A DNA stretch of 64,000 nucleotides from Mya arenaria. Its lineage: Eukaryota > Mollusca > Bivalvia > Myida > Myidae. A program made the translations under genes and the position numbers. Every line of letters starts with the position of its first letter. Position 1 is the stretch's first letter. The stretch is taken from the NCBI RefSeq assembly GCF_026914265.1, contig NC_069124.1:31633383-31697382 (forward strand), in the 5' to 3' direction. This document shows, in pieces, positions 1-11,190 of this stretch. The notes under the pieces are model-generated. The model made no database searches and was not told where the DNA came from. It saw only the letters and a program-made list of their open reading frames with translations.

Positions 1-387
1 TTGACCGTTTGGAGGCTAAAAAAAATAAAAAAAATGAGCATATCAAAGTTGTTTTGTGGCATGTGGCATTTCCTTTTTATAAACATCTGCGTTGCGCTAC
101 TAGTAATGGTCAACGGCATTTTAATACTTCATCTCAGCAAGTAAATCGCAGACGGTTGATCAACCCGTCCTCATTACTCATATAATTGTCGCGTGCACGC
201 CTTTCATTTTTCTCCTTATGCCATTACCAAACTCCATCTTCTCAGCAACCTAACGTGATACCTAATTGTAATTGCTCACAGTGTATGCAACTTATAAGAT
301 TTTTTTTCTGATGTCTTCCTCTTATGCTCTCAGCTGTGTGAATTTGTCAGAAATGTTTTATGTGACCTAAAAAACTGTTAATGGGAA
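1..387. other. Left flank of the gypsy element, no gene seen
   Basis: This stretch lies downstream of the pol gene of the minus-strand gypsy element, so it should contain the polypurine tract and part of the 3' LTR. Pyrimidine-rich stretches on the plus strand near 200-221 and 301-325 are candidates for the complement of the polypurine tract. I could not align it convincingly with the sequence to the right of the primer-binding site, so the LTR is not delimited and its outer end probably lies outside the window. Confidence 0.4.
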
Positions 388-3300
388 TTAAAACTGTGTC
401 TGGCCGAACCATTTTGGAACACTATCGCTGTGGTATTGCATCAACCGGTCGATGTGGACGGGCTTGGCGGGTAACTTGGGAGATCTCTTTACCATATACA
501 CTAGGTCATCTACTTTCGCGACTACAAGATAAGGGCCCTTCCACGCAGACGCTAATTTGCTGCATATACCGGGTCTGCGACTATTGTCGTACAACCACAC
601 AGCAGTACCAGTCTGTAAATGACGCTTCTTCGCATGAAGGTCGTAGAGACGCTTCCGATATTTAGTTTTGCCTTTCAAGACAGTCCGAGCCAAGTCGTGG
701 GTCTGAATGAGCTGGTCGTGAAGCTGAAGAACATAGTCAATTGGGCGACTCGGTGCATCAGATACAGGCGGCATGCCAATAACAGCTTGCATTGGAAGTA
801 TAACTTCTCGTCCGAAGACCATCTTGTTTGGTGTTTGTCCAGTGCTTGTATGTACAGAGGACCGATAGGCCATCATGACTTGGGGTAGATACTGGTCCCA
901 TGTTCGCTGGTTAGCAGAGCAATACATTGTAAGCATCGTGGCGAGTGTTCGATTGAATCGCTCAACCGTACCATTCGACTGGGGATGCAGTGCAGTAGAA
1001 AGTGTATGCTTTATTTGGAGGAGTTCACACATGTCGTTAAATAATTTGGAGGTGAAGTTCCGTCCTTGGTCAGAGTGGATGGACAAAGGTACCCCAAAGC
1101 GGGAAACAAAACCATCAACAAAAGCTTTTGATATGGTTTCTGCCTCTTGATTTGGCAATGGAAAAGCCTCAGTCCACCGAGTAAAACAATCACATACAAC
1201 AAGGACGTAAGAATTACCAGCAGCTGATTTTGGCAGTGCACCAAAAATATCGACAGCGACCCGTTCCATAGGAGCGACAACAGGAACGTTCCCAAGAGGG
1301 GATTTCATAGGCCGTGAGGTTTTTCGTGAGGTGCATTGTGAACAACGTGTACAATACTTCGCTGCATCCTCCTGCATCCCTGGCCAATAGAACGTTTGGC
1401 GAATCTTAGAAAGTGTCTTCTCTGTACCGAGATGCGCAGCTGACGGGATGTCGTGAAAATAATGCAATACTTCTTGGCGCCGTTGAATTGGGACAATAAC
1501 TTGTAAATGACTGTTGTTTTCATCGTCAACCCAGGTTCGAACAAGATAACCGGTAGCCAACCCCAAGCGATCCCACATTCGCCAAAGCGTTTTAACAACT
1601 GTTGATTTGCCGTTCACCTTCTCCCAGGCGGGACGGGAGTTAGATTCTTGAAGCAATTGTATTATGTAAGACAGACAGGGGTCATTGAGTTGTTGAGTCA
1701 TTATCTCTGGTGGTGACCAGTTCTGTAAGACTGACATTGAAGGCTTGCAATGGGAATCTTTTACAGCTTGAGATCTGGTAACTACCCTTACAGCCGGAAG
1801 TTGCTCTTTTGGACACTGTACCTCAGGCGTACTCTCCTCGGCCAAGTCTACGTCATTTAAGATTTGTTGTCTCACACAGCTTGAACAAGGTTTGCGAGAA
1901 AGCGCATCGGCATTTCGGTGTTGTGTACCGCTTCGATGAGTCACGGTTAAATTATATGTACCCAGCTCTTGAAGCCAACGAGCCACTTGACCGGTGGGGT
2001 TTTTCAAATTCCGCATCCAGCTTACTGCAGCATTATCGGTTCGCAAGAGAACAGGCTGACCATAGAGGTACGAATGGAACGCTTTCAAAGCCTGTACCAC
2101 AGCTAGAAGCTCCTTTCTTGTAACACAGTACGACTTTTCATGAACATTGAGTGATTTGCTATGATAGGCTATAACAACCTCCCTGTTGTCCTGGATTTGC
2201 GAGAGAACTGCTCCAGTGGCGACATCGCTAGCATCAGTATCTAGTACAAACTTTGCTCCTGGAATAGGATAGCCTAGTATAGGAGCGGAGGTGAGTGCAG
2301 ATTTCAGAGTCTGAAAAGCAGCATTACATTGAGGGGACCAGTCAAACTTATTTGACTTGTTGGTTACTTTGTGGAGTGGTTTTGCAATATAAGCAAAGTT
2401 TTGGACAAATCGGCGATAGTACGAGCACAACCCTAGGAAGCTTTTGACATCTTTGGCGCTCTTTGGCGTCGGCCAGTTACTGACCGCTTCAATCTTGGAT
2501 GGGTCAGTTGCAATACCAGACTCGGACACAAGATGACCCAGGAACTTGACCTCTTTTTGGAAGAATACACATTTTGCGGGTTTACACTTGAGGCACGCTT
2601 GCTGGAGTCTTTGAAAAATGTGCTCCAACCGAGCTAGACCCTCTCCTACTGTGCAACAAGGAACAATTATGTCATCCATATACAGGAGACATTCTTCCCA
2701 TTGAAGACCACGAAGGACGTTTTCCATTAATCTTTCAAATGTAGATGGGGCATTGGCTAAACCGAAGCTCATAACAGTGAATTGGTAAAGGCCCATGGTG
2801 GTGGCAAATGCAGTCTTTTCCTTATCAGCTTGACTCATTCCAACCTGCCAGTAACCGCTGTTGAGATCTAAAGAACTGAAATACCGAGCACCGGAAAGAG
2901 AATCTATACAATCGTCCACACGAGGCAGGGGATAGGCATCCTTGACAGTAACGTCATTAAGACGCCGATAATCAACGCAAAAGCGAGGGGTTCCGTCTTT
3001 CTTAGTAATGAGAACAACTGGGGATGACCATGCACTTGCCGATGGCTCAATGATCCCCCTTTCTAGCATCTTGTTGACCTCTTCGCACTCTACAGCCCGC
3101 TTTCCAAGAGGAAGTCGCCTTGGTGGTTGCCGTAAAGGAGCAGCGTTACCCGTGTTGATGGAATGCTGCACAAGTTTCGTGCGGCCAATGTCCTCAGATG
3201 ATTTTGAAAATACTGAGCTATGTTTACAAAGCAACCTCCGAAGACCAATTTTCTCGTTATCATTAAGATTACTAGAACTTCGATTATAAAGATCAGTCAG

Positions 3301-4098
3301 ATGTTCTGGTAGCTCATCTGATGATTCAGCTTCGGTAACGGCGGCAACACGCACTGACTGGCTTTCCTCGGTGAATGACTCGCACATTCCTATATTAGTC
3401 CTCTTATGTAGTGTAGTTGGTTCAGAACTGTAATTGATAATATTTACTACGACATTTTCGGCAGTAGTATTCACAAGACCCCCAAGAGTACAAATTTCCA
3501 TCTTCCCCATCAGTTCCATAGAAGGCTCAATGAAACCAGTAGGAGTGATATGTTCAGCCTGAGGAATTTTAACTGACACCCACATTCGAGAATTTGCTGG
3601 TATCCGGACAGTGTTCCTTACTTCCACTCTACAAATCTGTAAAGATGAACCACCAACCCAAAGAGGAACAACGTCACACCACATAACAAGGCAGGATTTC
3701 CGGTAGTTAATACTGTCCACATGCGCACGAAGGAAATCCTGGCCCAAAATTCCATCTGACTCTATATCGCACAGCACAAAAGCAACATCAAAACGCCCTG
3801 CGCCCAACTCAATGAGAAGATCGACTTTACCAGCTACATTCATTGGCTGACCATTAACTGTGTGAAAAGTCTGGGACACCGCAACTAGAGTAACATTATA
3901 CTGTTGCTGGAGCAGGGCAAACTTTTTGATTGACAGAAGCGATGTGGTTGCACCACAATCAATAAGAAAATCAACTGGTTTTGACAAAACTGCCAGTTGC
4001 ATAAAAACCATTATCAAACTTTGTTGCGTCTGCACCTGAACGTGCAGTATGTATTTCAACAATAGAAACATCAGAAATAGATTTGGGTTCGTCAACAC
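388..4098 (-). CDS. pol: Gypsy Pol polyprotein
   Basis: A 1,236-residue polyprotein that copies the element RNA into DNA and integrates it. Domains in order: an aspartic protease with FLIDCGATTSL near residue 43; reverse transcriptase with FCVDYRRLN and the catalytic LLYMDDI; RNase H with FVLDTDASD; an integrase zinc finger of HHCC type ending CTRCSQC; and the integrase core with VDIFGALPKS, IHSDQGRNF and NGTVERFNRTL, which supply the D, D and E residues. The C-terminal part resembles the small beta domain found in Ty3/gypsy integrases; no chromodomain was recognised. It lies just downstream of gag in the same reading frame, so it is probably expressed through one of the recoding routes known for LTR elements. 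The copy looks whole. Confidence 0.93.
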   Translation of the reverse strand: MLTNPNLFLMFLLLKYILHVQVQTQQSLIMVFMQLAVLSKPVDFLIDCGATTSLLSIKKFALLQQQYNVTLVAVSQTFHTVNGQPMNVAGKVDLLIELGAGRFDVAFVLCDIESDGILGQDFLRAHVDSINYRKSCLVMWCDVVPLWVGGSSLQICRVEVRNTVRIPANSRMWVSVKIPQAEHITPTGFIEPSMELMGKMEICTLGGLVNTTAENVVVNIINYSSEPTTLHKRTNIGMCESFTEESQSVRVAAVTEAESSDELPEHLTDLYNRSSSNLNDNEKIGLRRLLCKHSSVFSKSSEDIGRTKLVQHSINTGNAAPLRQPPRRLPLGKRAVECEEVNKMLERGIIEPSASAWSSPVVLITKKDGTPRFCVDYRRLNDVTVKDAYPLPRVDDCIDSLSGARYFSSLDLNSGYWQVGMSQADKEKTAFATTMGLYQFTVMSFGLANAPSTFERLMENVLRGLQWEECLLYMDDIIVPCCTVGEGLARLEHIFQRLQQACLKCKPAKCVFFQKEVKFLGHLVSESGIATDPSKIEAVSNWPTPKSAKDVKSFLGLCSYYRRFVQNFAYIAKPLHKVTNKSNKFDWSPQCNAAFQTLKSALTSAPILGYPIPGAKFVLDTDASDVATGAVLSQIQDNREVVIAYHSKSLNVHEKSYCVTRKELLAVVQALKAFHSYLYGQPVLLRTDNAAVSWMRNLKNPTGQVARWLQELGTYNLTVTHRSGTQHRNADALSRKPCSSCVRQQILNDVDLAEESTPEVQCPKEQLPAVRVVTRSQAVKDSHCKPSMSVLQNWSPPEIMTQQLNDPCLSYIIQLLQESNSRPAWEKVNGKSTVVKTLWRMWDRLGLATGYLVRTWVDDENNSHLQVIVPIQRRQEVLHYFHDIPSAAHLGTEKTLSKIRQTFYWPGMQEDAAKYCTRCSQCTSRKTSRPMKSPLGNVPVVAPMERVAVDIFGALPKSAAGNSYVLVVCDCFTRWTEAFPLPNQEAETISKAFVDGFVSRFGVPLSIHSDQGRNFTSKLFNDMCELLQIKHTLSTALHPQSNGTVERFNRTLATMLTMYCSANQRTWDQYLPQVMMAYRSSVHTSTGQTPNKMVFGREVILPMQAVIGMPPVSDAPSRPIDYVLQLHDQLIQTHDLARTVLKGKTKYRKRLYDLHAKKRHLQTGTAVWLYDNSRRPGICSKLASAWKGPYLVVAKVDDLVYMVKRSPKLPAKPVHIDRLMQYHSDSVPKWFGQTQF

Positions 4099-4134
4099 AT
4101 GTCGCCGACACTTGACCCTCAGAATCGGCGAAAA

Positions 4135-5247
4135 TTAGTTTTCCGATAACGATGGTTCATGTGGGGTCACAGGTACATTTTGCGGGAAAGTTGAAGGATT
4201 GTGACCTCCGTTACGGTACGTGTTATGGGGGTACCGGCTGCCCTTGCTTCGTTGGGGACAATCTCTCATAAAGTGGCTTGGTGACCCACAACCATAGCAA
4301 GTTCTTGGTCTACTTGGATGTTGGCGCGATGTTATTGGCGGACATATTTTCTCAATGCGCTCCAACCGAGTTTCAAGGCGCTGAACAGCAGCCAGAAGCT
4401 GGGTATCAGTAGCACCCACATCAACTGCTCGAACAAGTGACGACTGGGATGTCCCAAGTACTGCTTCGTAACGTTCGATGACTTCGACGGCATCGTTCAC
4501 TGTTTGGCAGTTGTTGTCAATGCAGCGACACTGCATGTCTCCAGACACCTGCTTATATAACTGGTTTAGCGCCAACCGCTCCTGTGCCATGTGATCAAGA
4601 TCAACATAGGCCTTCTGTGCCAACTGCCGGAGATCATCAGCAAGAGTACCAACAGGCTCCCCACGCAAACGCCGCCTGTTCTCAAACTTAGCGAGCCATA
4701 GATTTTGATGTCTACTGCTACCGAACCGCTCTGTTAACCTCTTTTTAAGATAATGGTAGTCCCGCCGCTCAACATCTGAAAGACTCATGTAAAAATTTCT
4801 GGCCGGGCCTCGCAGACAACTTGCAAGAACAAGAACCCTGGTTCTAACTTCCCAATTCGATAATTCAGCGCAGTCCTCAAAGTGGGACATGTATTGCTCA
4901 AAACTATTGGACCCATCATATGTGTCTGGTTTCATGAAAGAATGCTGCACCGGAACAGAGAAAGAAGTTGGCCTTTGCAGATGGGAATCACCATGCCCAT
5001 AGCTGTTACTTCGACGGTCATGTATGGAATTGTTGCCCGAAACAGGATTATTATTTGTCCTATTTTGGTGGTTTATAGATGGTGCAGAAAATATTGGTGG
5101 TGTGTCGTGTGTAGTATGAATTACTCTTGTGTCACCAGCAGGGTAATTTTGGTCAGTATCGTGATCACCGCTATGCATTGAGTCTGCATCGTCGTCGTCA
5201 TGAATGGTGTTTAAGTTAAACGAGATGTCAGGATCAGGTGACGCCAT
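4135..5247 (-). CDS. gag: Gypsy Gag with CCHC zinc knuckle
   Basis: A 370-residue structural protein that would form the retrotransposon particle and bind its RNA. The first hundred residues are polar and rich in Asp, His and Asn. The middle part (about residues 105-260) resembles the retrotransposon gag capsid domain, with a stretch such as FEQYMSHFEDCAELSNW. A single zinc knuckle CYGCGSPSHFMRDC lies near residue 320 and gives the CCHC pattern. It is the first gene of the element, about 170 bases after the primer-binding site. It looks whole. Confidence 0.9.
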   Translation of the reverse strand: MASPDPDISFNLNTIHDDDDADSMHSGDHDTDQNYPAGDTRVIHTTHDTPPIFSAPSINHQNRTNNNPVSGNNSIHDRRSNSYGHGDSHLQRPTSFSVPVQHSFMKPDTYDGSNSFEQYMSHFEDCAELSNWEVRTRVLVLASCLRGPARNFYMSLSDVERRDYHYLKKRLTERFGSSRHQNLWLAKFENRRRLRGEPVGTLADDLRQLAQKAYVDLDHMAQERLALNQLYKQVSGDMQCRCIDNNCQTVNDAVEVIERYEAVLGTSQSSLVRAVDVGATDTQLLAAVQRLETRLERIEKICPPITSRQHPSRPRTCYGCGSPSHFMRDCPQRSKGSRYPHNTYRNGGHNPSTFPQNVPVTPHEPSLSEN

Positions 5248-5413
5248 ATTACGTTTTTAGGTTTGGGTGAAAAATAAAATAAAAATTGTTGAGTGCCTTC
5301 TTTATAAAGATGAAAACTATTGACTGCGCTCCCTTCAGAATGTTTTTGCTGATTTGCCCTTTTTCCAGGCGTGAGGTGTTCGGATCACTCAGATTTTAAT
5401 ATTTGTAAAATAT

Positions 5414-5430
5414 CTGCACTTCTGACACCA
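5414..5430 (-). other. Primer-binding site, tRNA-Leu type
   Basis: Read on the minus strand this is TGGTGTCAGAAGTGCAG. TGG followed by TGTCAGAAGTG matches the complement of the 3' end of many eukaryotic leucine tRNAs including CCA, a priming site used by many gypsy-type elements. It sits just inside the expected LTR edge and upstream of gag, which supports the orientation given for the element. The tRNA assignment is from memory and not from a search. Confidence 0.65.
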
Positions 5431-5433
5431 ATT

Positions 5434-6618
5434 TGTAACACATTTTGCCTTCGTCAGGATGGCTTCTATTCTAATTGACCGTTGGAACAATTTCGTCAAA
5501 GACAACAACACAGACTTTCATTTCCGAAGACGTCTAATTTATGGCTCCCTTATTTAAATATACATGAAACACATGCATATAAATTAACTGGTTCATAGCG
5601 GCGCAACGCAGTGTCTCTTTGGAAGCAAAACAATCATTATTATCATGTCTGCGTAATTATAATCAGCGTTTTATCTTCTCAGTAAATAAATAATATTAGC
5701 TTTTAAATAGCAATGTAACTGTAGAATATATTTAGTTTGTGTTTAAATAGTGCCTACCAGTTTTGGAATTACATATGGCGTTGCCATTTTAGGATTTCTA
5801 AGATCTTGTCGTGATAGAATATTAATGGTTGAGTGATCAAAAATATAAGATATCCACTGCCAGATTGCGCCGCCTTATATACTCGACAGTCGGTTTGGAT
5901 TTTAGGAATTAGGAATTCTGACCAATCAAAAAGTCTTTAGGAAATTACCAGCCAATGGCATCGGTGCTTGGAATTCCTAACCCTAGAAGGCAGTACTTCG
6001 GTCGAGCAAACAACAACAATATTATGCATAAATATCGAGTTCAACATACAAATATTAACAAAGGGCAGTAACTGTCGTCATGGAAATATCAATTTAATGC
6101 TTTGTGACCTTGGTTCATTTGCAAAAGTCACAATCAAAATAATTTTCATAACCTTGGATTTCCGAGTTAGGAACGCGCGGATGTTACAAAATAGTTCAAA
6201 TACATACCAGTTCAGAGTAATGCATCATGTGATGCATCTGTTGAATTACGATTTGCTATTAACAAATAACATTGTAAGACAGTTTAAAATTACATTAAAA
6301 GTTATAAATAATATTCATGTTCTGAAAATGAACCGATGTATCATGCCGCACTTGCAAGTTCCCAGGTCTCAAAATGGCGGAAATGACAGTTCCATGACAA
6401 CTTTAGGAATTCCTAAAATCGGTAAATACTTCGAATAAACGTTATTTCACAAGATAAACTATGAATGATTACTTGCATACATTTGCATTGTATTATATTA
6501 TTTGTGGATTAACATGTATACATAGTGTTTATGAGAATGAAACAGCAATTAAAGATGCACTTTTGCAGAGTCAAAATGTCAATGCAGTAATTTATTACAC
6601 GTCTTACGTTTAATCGAC
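5434..6618. other. Gypsy LTR (right side) and flank, no gene supported
   Basis: The first few hundred bases should be the 5' LTR of the minus-strand gypsy element, starting at 5434, but its outer boundary is not clear. The rest is AT-rich. Short palindromes built on GGAATTCC and TTAGGAATT occur near 5904-5925, 5970-5980 and 6402-6416. An open frame at 5968-6438 has no recognisable domain and is not called as a gene. This flank may include the 5' end of the pogo-like element that follows, but no terminal inverted repeat could be paired. Confidence 0.35.
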
Positions 6619-8038
6619 ATGGCACTTAGAGCATGGTTAAAAACGGGTACAGTTGAGACTCGGGCTCCATCGTTACCTGGGTTGCCGAACCCATCAGAGG
6701 CAACCACAGAGCAAGAGGCTGTTACAACGCAGGTAGCAAATAACGCCGTCGAGAAGGTCCAGGGCAAACGGAAAAGGGAGTACAGCAGCTACGACGAGGA
6801 AACCCGCGCCAGGATCGCCCGTTACGCTGTAGACAATGGGGTGGCCAAGGCAGCGCGGCGCTTCACTTCCGACCTTAACCGGAAGGTCAGTGAGACAACC
6901 GTTCGCAGCATGCGTGACCGTTATGTCAAGCTGAAGAAGACCCTGGGAGAAGAACCGACCGTCCTTGCGCACTCACCACGGGGCCCCCCACCTTGTTGGG
7001 ACAGTATGACGAGACGGTCCAGAGCTACATCCGCCGCGTGCGCGTTAGCGGTGGCGTCGTCAACATCCGGACGGTCAGGGCAGCAGCCGAGGGCATCATG
7101 AAAAAGTACGCGCGTCACAAACTTCGACAGTTTGGCGGGCACGTAGCTGTCGAGAAGTCCCTGGCTAGGTCAATCCTGAGACGTATGGGGTTTGTGAAAC
7201 GAAAGGGCACCAAGGCAACGAAGACGCTCCCGGCAGACTTCGAGACTTCGAGGACATCAAGGACACCTTCGTTTCCAAGGTCCAGGGCATGATCCAGGAG
7301 CACCATATTCCTGACTCATTGGTACTCAATTTTGACCAGACAGGATGCAACATGGTTCCGGGAGGCGAGTGGACAATGGAGGAAAGGGGGTCGGCCCAGG
7401 TCACCATCGCCGGACTGGATGACAAGCGGCAGATGACGGCCCTTCTCACAGTTACGAAGAGCGGGAGGATGCTCCCGCCGCAACTGATCTACGCGGGAAA
7501 GACTGACCGCTGTCTCCCGAAGGGTGTGGTCTTCCCGGAGGGTTGGGATCTTACCTGCACAGAGTCGCATTGGAGCAATGAGGGTTCAATGGTGCGTTTC
7601 GCTGAAAAGATCCTGCTTCCATACATCAACGGTGTGCGTGAGTCGTTGCCACTCGCACAGTGTAACCAACAGGCGTTGGTTATTTTTGATTTCTTCAGGG
7701 CCCACCAGAGCCCCGACTTCCACCGTTTCTTACGCGACAATGGCATCTGTTATACGTACGTCCCGGCCGCATGTACAGACCGTCTTCAACCGCTAGACCT
7801 GACAGTGAATTTTGAATACAAAGAGAACATCAAAAGCTGCTTCCATGAGTGGTATTCATCACAGGTCGTATCCCTCCTTGACGATGACGCCAACGACATG
7901 CCGGCTGTCACCCAGGTCAACATGAAGACTTCAAACATGAAGCCACTTCATGCCGAATGGATCATCGCCACCCATTCAAAGATGGAGGATCGCCGTGAAC
8001 TAATCCAGGCTGGATTCAGGAAGGCAGGACTTTTGTAG
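6619..8038 (+). pseudogene. Pogo/Tigger-like DDE transposase, two frameshifts
   Basis: This is a remnant of a Tc1/mariner-superfamily transposase of the pogo/Tigger (DDE_1) type. The N-terminal part (6619 to about 6985) carries a helix-turn-helix region with EETRARIARYAVDNGVAKAA. The second part (about 6985-7240) continues with QYDETVQSYIRRVR and MGFVKRKGT. The third (about 7240-8038) holds the catalytic domain: LNFDQTG (first Asp), ALVIFDFFRAHQ (second Asp) and CTDRLQPLDLTVN (third Asp). The reading frame shifts once in the G/C run near 6980-6990 and again near 7232, where ACTTCGAG is repeated in tandem and one base seems to be missing. The copy is therefore inactive as read. It is GC-richer than its surroundings, which fits a recent arrival. 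Terminal inverted repeats were not identified. Confidence 0.85.
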
Positions 8039-8739
8039 GATTACTTACACTCAGGGTGCATTATGTGCTGCTGATTTAATGTGCTATCGTTGAATGTACT
8101 AGTATTTATATTGTATGACATGTTGTTACTGTATACTAGTATATAGTTTAGTTCACTGTAAATATCATACCTTTTCAATACTAATATTTATTAAATACTA
8201 ATATTTATTCACACGTTTTTGTTTAATAAATATATTGAACATATTGTTTTGTACGTTGTCACGTTCGGCGCTTAGTAACCTTCAATGTACTAGTAATCGA
8301 TTAATAATTTCATTAAATAAAAAAATCGAGTATGGACACTCATCACGCACATCTTGTAAACCTGGAGATTTTCATTAACAGCACACGTTTAAACACGTGC
8401 TTATAACTGTCATTTGCTGCATAAAACACATTTAATTGATTTGGTTGATTATTTGTTAAAGGCAGTTATAATGTATTAACAGAATAATGATCGTAAGTTA
8501 TACAGTGAGACAGGTTTTAACACTGTATACTGCGACCTCTGTAAAGAATATACTAGAGTATGTTCGTAACAAGGCAATTGAAAAAGTGAATAAAGGGTTT
8601 ATATTTTGTGGGATCTTGAATTCGTGGATCACCCAACCCACGAAAACCACGAACATTAATGCCCCACGAACATTAATGATTTCACAGTAACTGTTTTTGT
8701 AAATACAATATGTACTATCAGACATGCATATAACTCATT
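8039..8739. other. AT-rich flank with short direct repeat
   Basis: No gene is seen here. Several AATAAA-like motifs occur between 8190 and 8330 and may belong to the 3' end of the pogo element. At 8645-8680 the string CACGAACATTAATG occurs twice, separated by a few bases, inside a segment with CACCCAACCCACGAAAACCA. This looks like the edge of a dispersed repeat. Confidence 0.4.
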
Positions 8740-9689
8740 AAGTAACTACAAAACACAAGATAAACATTTCAAATCATATTCAAAACATTTGTTTCCTCAT
8801 CCCTGATTGAAACTGTCACATATAAGCACGATAACGCTAAAAGCTGCCTATTATCAGTCAATGGGTTGATTAAATGGTTGTTCAACGTTATTTATTTACA
8901 ATCTCTGAATATTCCTACAAGAATGCTCAACCAACAGTTGGGTAGAATTAACAAGATTGTCCAAACAACTATACAACTTTCAAAGCACGTTTTTCAATGT
9001 AAACATGACGCCATAGCGGCGATTCATAAGAAATAACTGTTGAAGGAATATCTAGAAATGGCATTTTTAAATCAGTGTTGATCCCAATGTAATAAAATTA
9101 ACCCCCTCTTAAAATCGAATACAAAACAACATCAAACAAACAAATTTCCATCGACATCAAAAAAACTTTGCTTAAACTTGTAAGCCTTTGTGTATTTCCT
9201 TTACCCCACAAAGAGTTCCTGCAACTGTATATGTGCTGATTGGCAAATAACGTGTTATCGGTATCTAGTTAATGCTAGAATTTTTTATCAGTAAGGAATG
9301 TGAGCACCATATGCCAAAAGCAGACGATGACTTTTTAATTCGTTAAAACCGATTAGTAGCTCTACAATCTTGATGTTTATTGCATTGTTTCGTCGAAAAG
9401 TTCACAATTCACAAGGAAACTATATCTCTTTATTTCTTTTTTATTTAATTTCACAGTTTTCACATTTGATTGCTTAAACATTAAAACTCTGATCTGTTAA
9501 ACCGTAGTTTTCACAAATACGAGTATGTCACAAAAAGGTGTTGTAAAATTCTCTTACCCCCTTTTTCACCACCTCTAGTTACCAAAATATATTTCACATT
9601 TTGTTTATCGCTCGTTCATTAAATTAATCCGCCAGTTGCCGTATTTAGTGAATATCATCAGGTCGCAACAATAGCCTTATTTAAAAGGT

Positions 9690-9900
9690 ACAACTATATC
9701 AAATTTAGAGGTGCACCTCTATATGCGCGATTGTAAAAACAGAGGTGCACGTCAATTTTTAAACTACAAACTAGAGTTATATTTAGAGTCGCATCTATAT
9801 CTTTTAGGTGAACATTGACCATGTTTTGATAACCTCAAGTAAACAGTTTAACCTGACCTCTAAATATACAGGTTATAGGTACACTCCCTATGTAAACGCG
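9690..9900. repeat. AGGTGCACCT palindrome cluster, copy A
   Basis: Variants of the palindrome AGGTGCACCT and its halves recur here (for example GAGGTGCACCTCTAT and GAGGTGCACG), spaced irregularly over about 200 bases. The cluster is also present in the duplicated segment near 19,860-20,055. Function unknown. Confidence 0.6.
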
Positions 9901-10782
9901 CTTTAAAAATATCATATAATAGATGACATGCATCAGTTTTGTAAATTCATTAACAATACTTATAAATAGGAACAACTTTATGGTCCATTTTTAAAAGCGA
10001 ATGATACGCAGCGGTATGTTTTATACATATACTCATATAATATTTAAATACTCAAATCTGGCTAAATCGTCGAATTTTATATGACTTTTAACACACAGAC
10101 CAATGCAAACTTTATCAAACTGTTTATATTTTGCATATGCTTTGATGATAAGCGCAATTTAAATTTACGATTTCAACTCTGGGAAATCACCGATAAACAA
10201 ATTTACCTCCACGAAGATGATAGATTTTAAAGGATAGCATGTTTAATACCCCATGTTACCTTGACCAATTGACCCCTTACAACAACATGGAACTTCTACT
10301 GCACATATGAAGTATCTTTGTCGAAAGGTTATCAAAATATTGAGTGCTAAAGAAATCGACATAACTACACCCTGGACCTTCACCTTTTTTGTCCAATGGC
10401 CCAAAATTGTACATGGGTCATTTACTCAATATGTTCTAGCATCCTATGACATATGAGGTCTATATCGGATACAGCAATAATAATATGACCCCTGATCTAT
10501 CTTAGTGGCATAGACTGTTTTGCAATGTGTGACGTATTCGTATAAATTATATTTTACCCGATATTTTTGGATGCATTCATCGTGATAAATAATTTTAGAA
10601 AACACTTTCAACATTAAAGCTTTATTTTGAGATATTATCATCATCAATAGTATTAATTATGCATACATGACGATCGGGCTGATAGAACCAGAAATGGTGC
10701 TGATGGAAGTTTTATAAACCTGTTTAATGTTGATTTCCCTACATCTGCTAGTTGTAGGATGCTATAGCTTCTACATATTACT

Positions 10783-11045
10783 CATCCATATTACCAAGAT
10801 CATCTGGAGTATTCTTGGTCGTTTTAGCCAATTCATCATGTCGGTATGGTTTAAGTCGGCCCAGTGACAAACTTGGCTTGACAAATTCGGCTCAGTTGAA
10901 AACGCGCCATGGTCCATATTACTCATCCATATTAACAAGATCATCTGGAGTAATCTTGGTCGTTTATGCCCATTAATCATGTCGGCTTGGTCTAAGTCGG
11001 CCCAGTGACAAACTTGGCTTGACAAATTCGGCTCAGTTAAAAACG
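10783..11045. repeat. 131-bp tandem duplication
   Basis: Two head-to-tail units of about 131 bases start at TCCATATTA (10,783 and 10,914) and are almost identical. Each contains AAGATCATCTGGAGTA and CGGCCCAGTGACAAACTTGG. They are followed by degenerate partial units with CTCGGCCTGGTCCAA up to about 11,165. A single unit of the same family lies at 21,790-21,985 in copy B of the larger duplication. Confidence 0.8.
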
Positions 11046-11190
11046 CGTCCTAGTCCTTTTCGGCCAAATGATTAACTCGGCCTGGTCCAATTTGACCCAG
11101 TGAACAACTCAGCGTGAACCAGTTCGACCCAGTTACAAATTCGTTCTGGTCCAATTCGACATACTACTAAGTATTGTATAAAATGTTTTT

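Larger units (their letters stand above)
388..5433 (-). mobile_element. Ty3/gypsy LTR retrotransposon, internal region
   Basis: This is an internal region of about 5 kb read on the minus strand in the order primer-binding site, gag, protease, reverse transcriptase, RNase H, integrase. That domain order, with integrase last, defines the Ty3/gypsy (Metaviridae) group. Both genes look whole, with no obvious breaks inside the conserved domains, which suggests a fairly recent insertion. The right LTR should begin close to 5434 (plus strand starts TGTAACAC) and the left LTR probably runs off the window. No envelope-like gene is present. Neither LTR could be delimited, so LTR divergence and age were not estimated. 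Confidence 0.93.
8740..11190. repeat. Diverged duplicated segment, copy A
   Basis: This segment is colinear with 18,050-22,010. Matching anchors include CACGATAACGCTA near 8829 and 18145, the 26-base run starting at AAGGAATGTGAGCACCATAT (9294 and 19420), the AGGTGCACCT cluster near 9700 and 19870, TCGAAAGGTTATCAAAATAT near 10321 and 21574, and the block starting GTTGATTTCCCTACA near 10730 and 21750. Copy A carries about 240 bases near 10,484-10,723 that copy B lacks. No coding potential is seen. Confidence 0.8.

Noticed and set aside
1-120. Left LTR identified by similarity of TTGACCGTT to the region near 5476
   Set aside because: Only about nine bases match and the flanking sequence does not align, so the LTR was left undelimited.
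5968-6438. 156-codon open frame
   Set aside because: No domain, no splice context and composition like the AT-rich flank; it lies between transposon remains.
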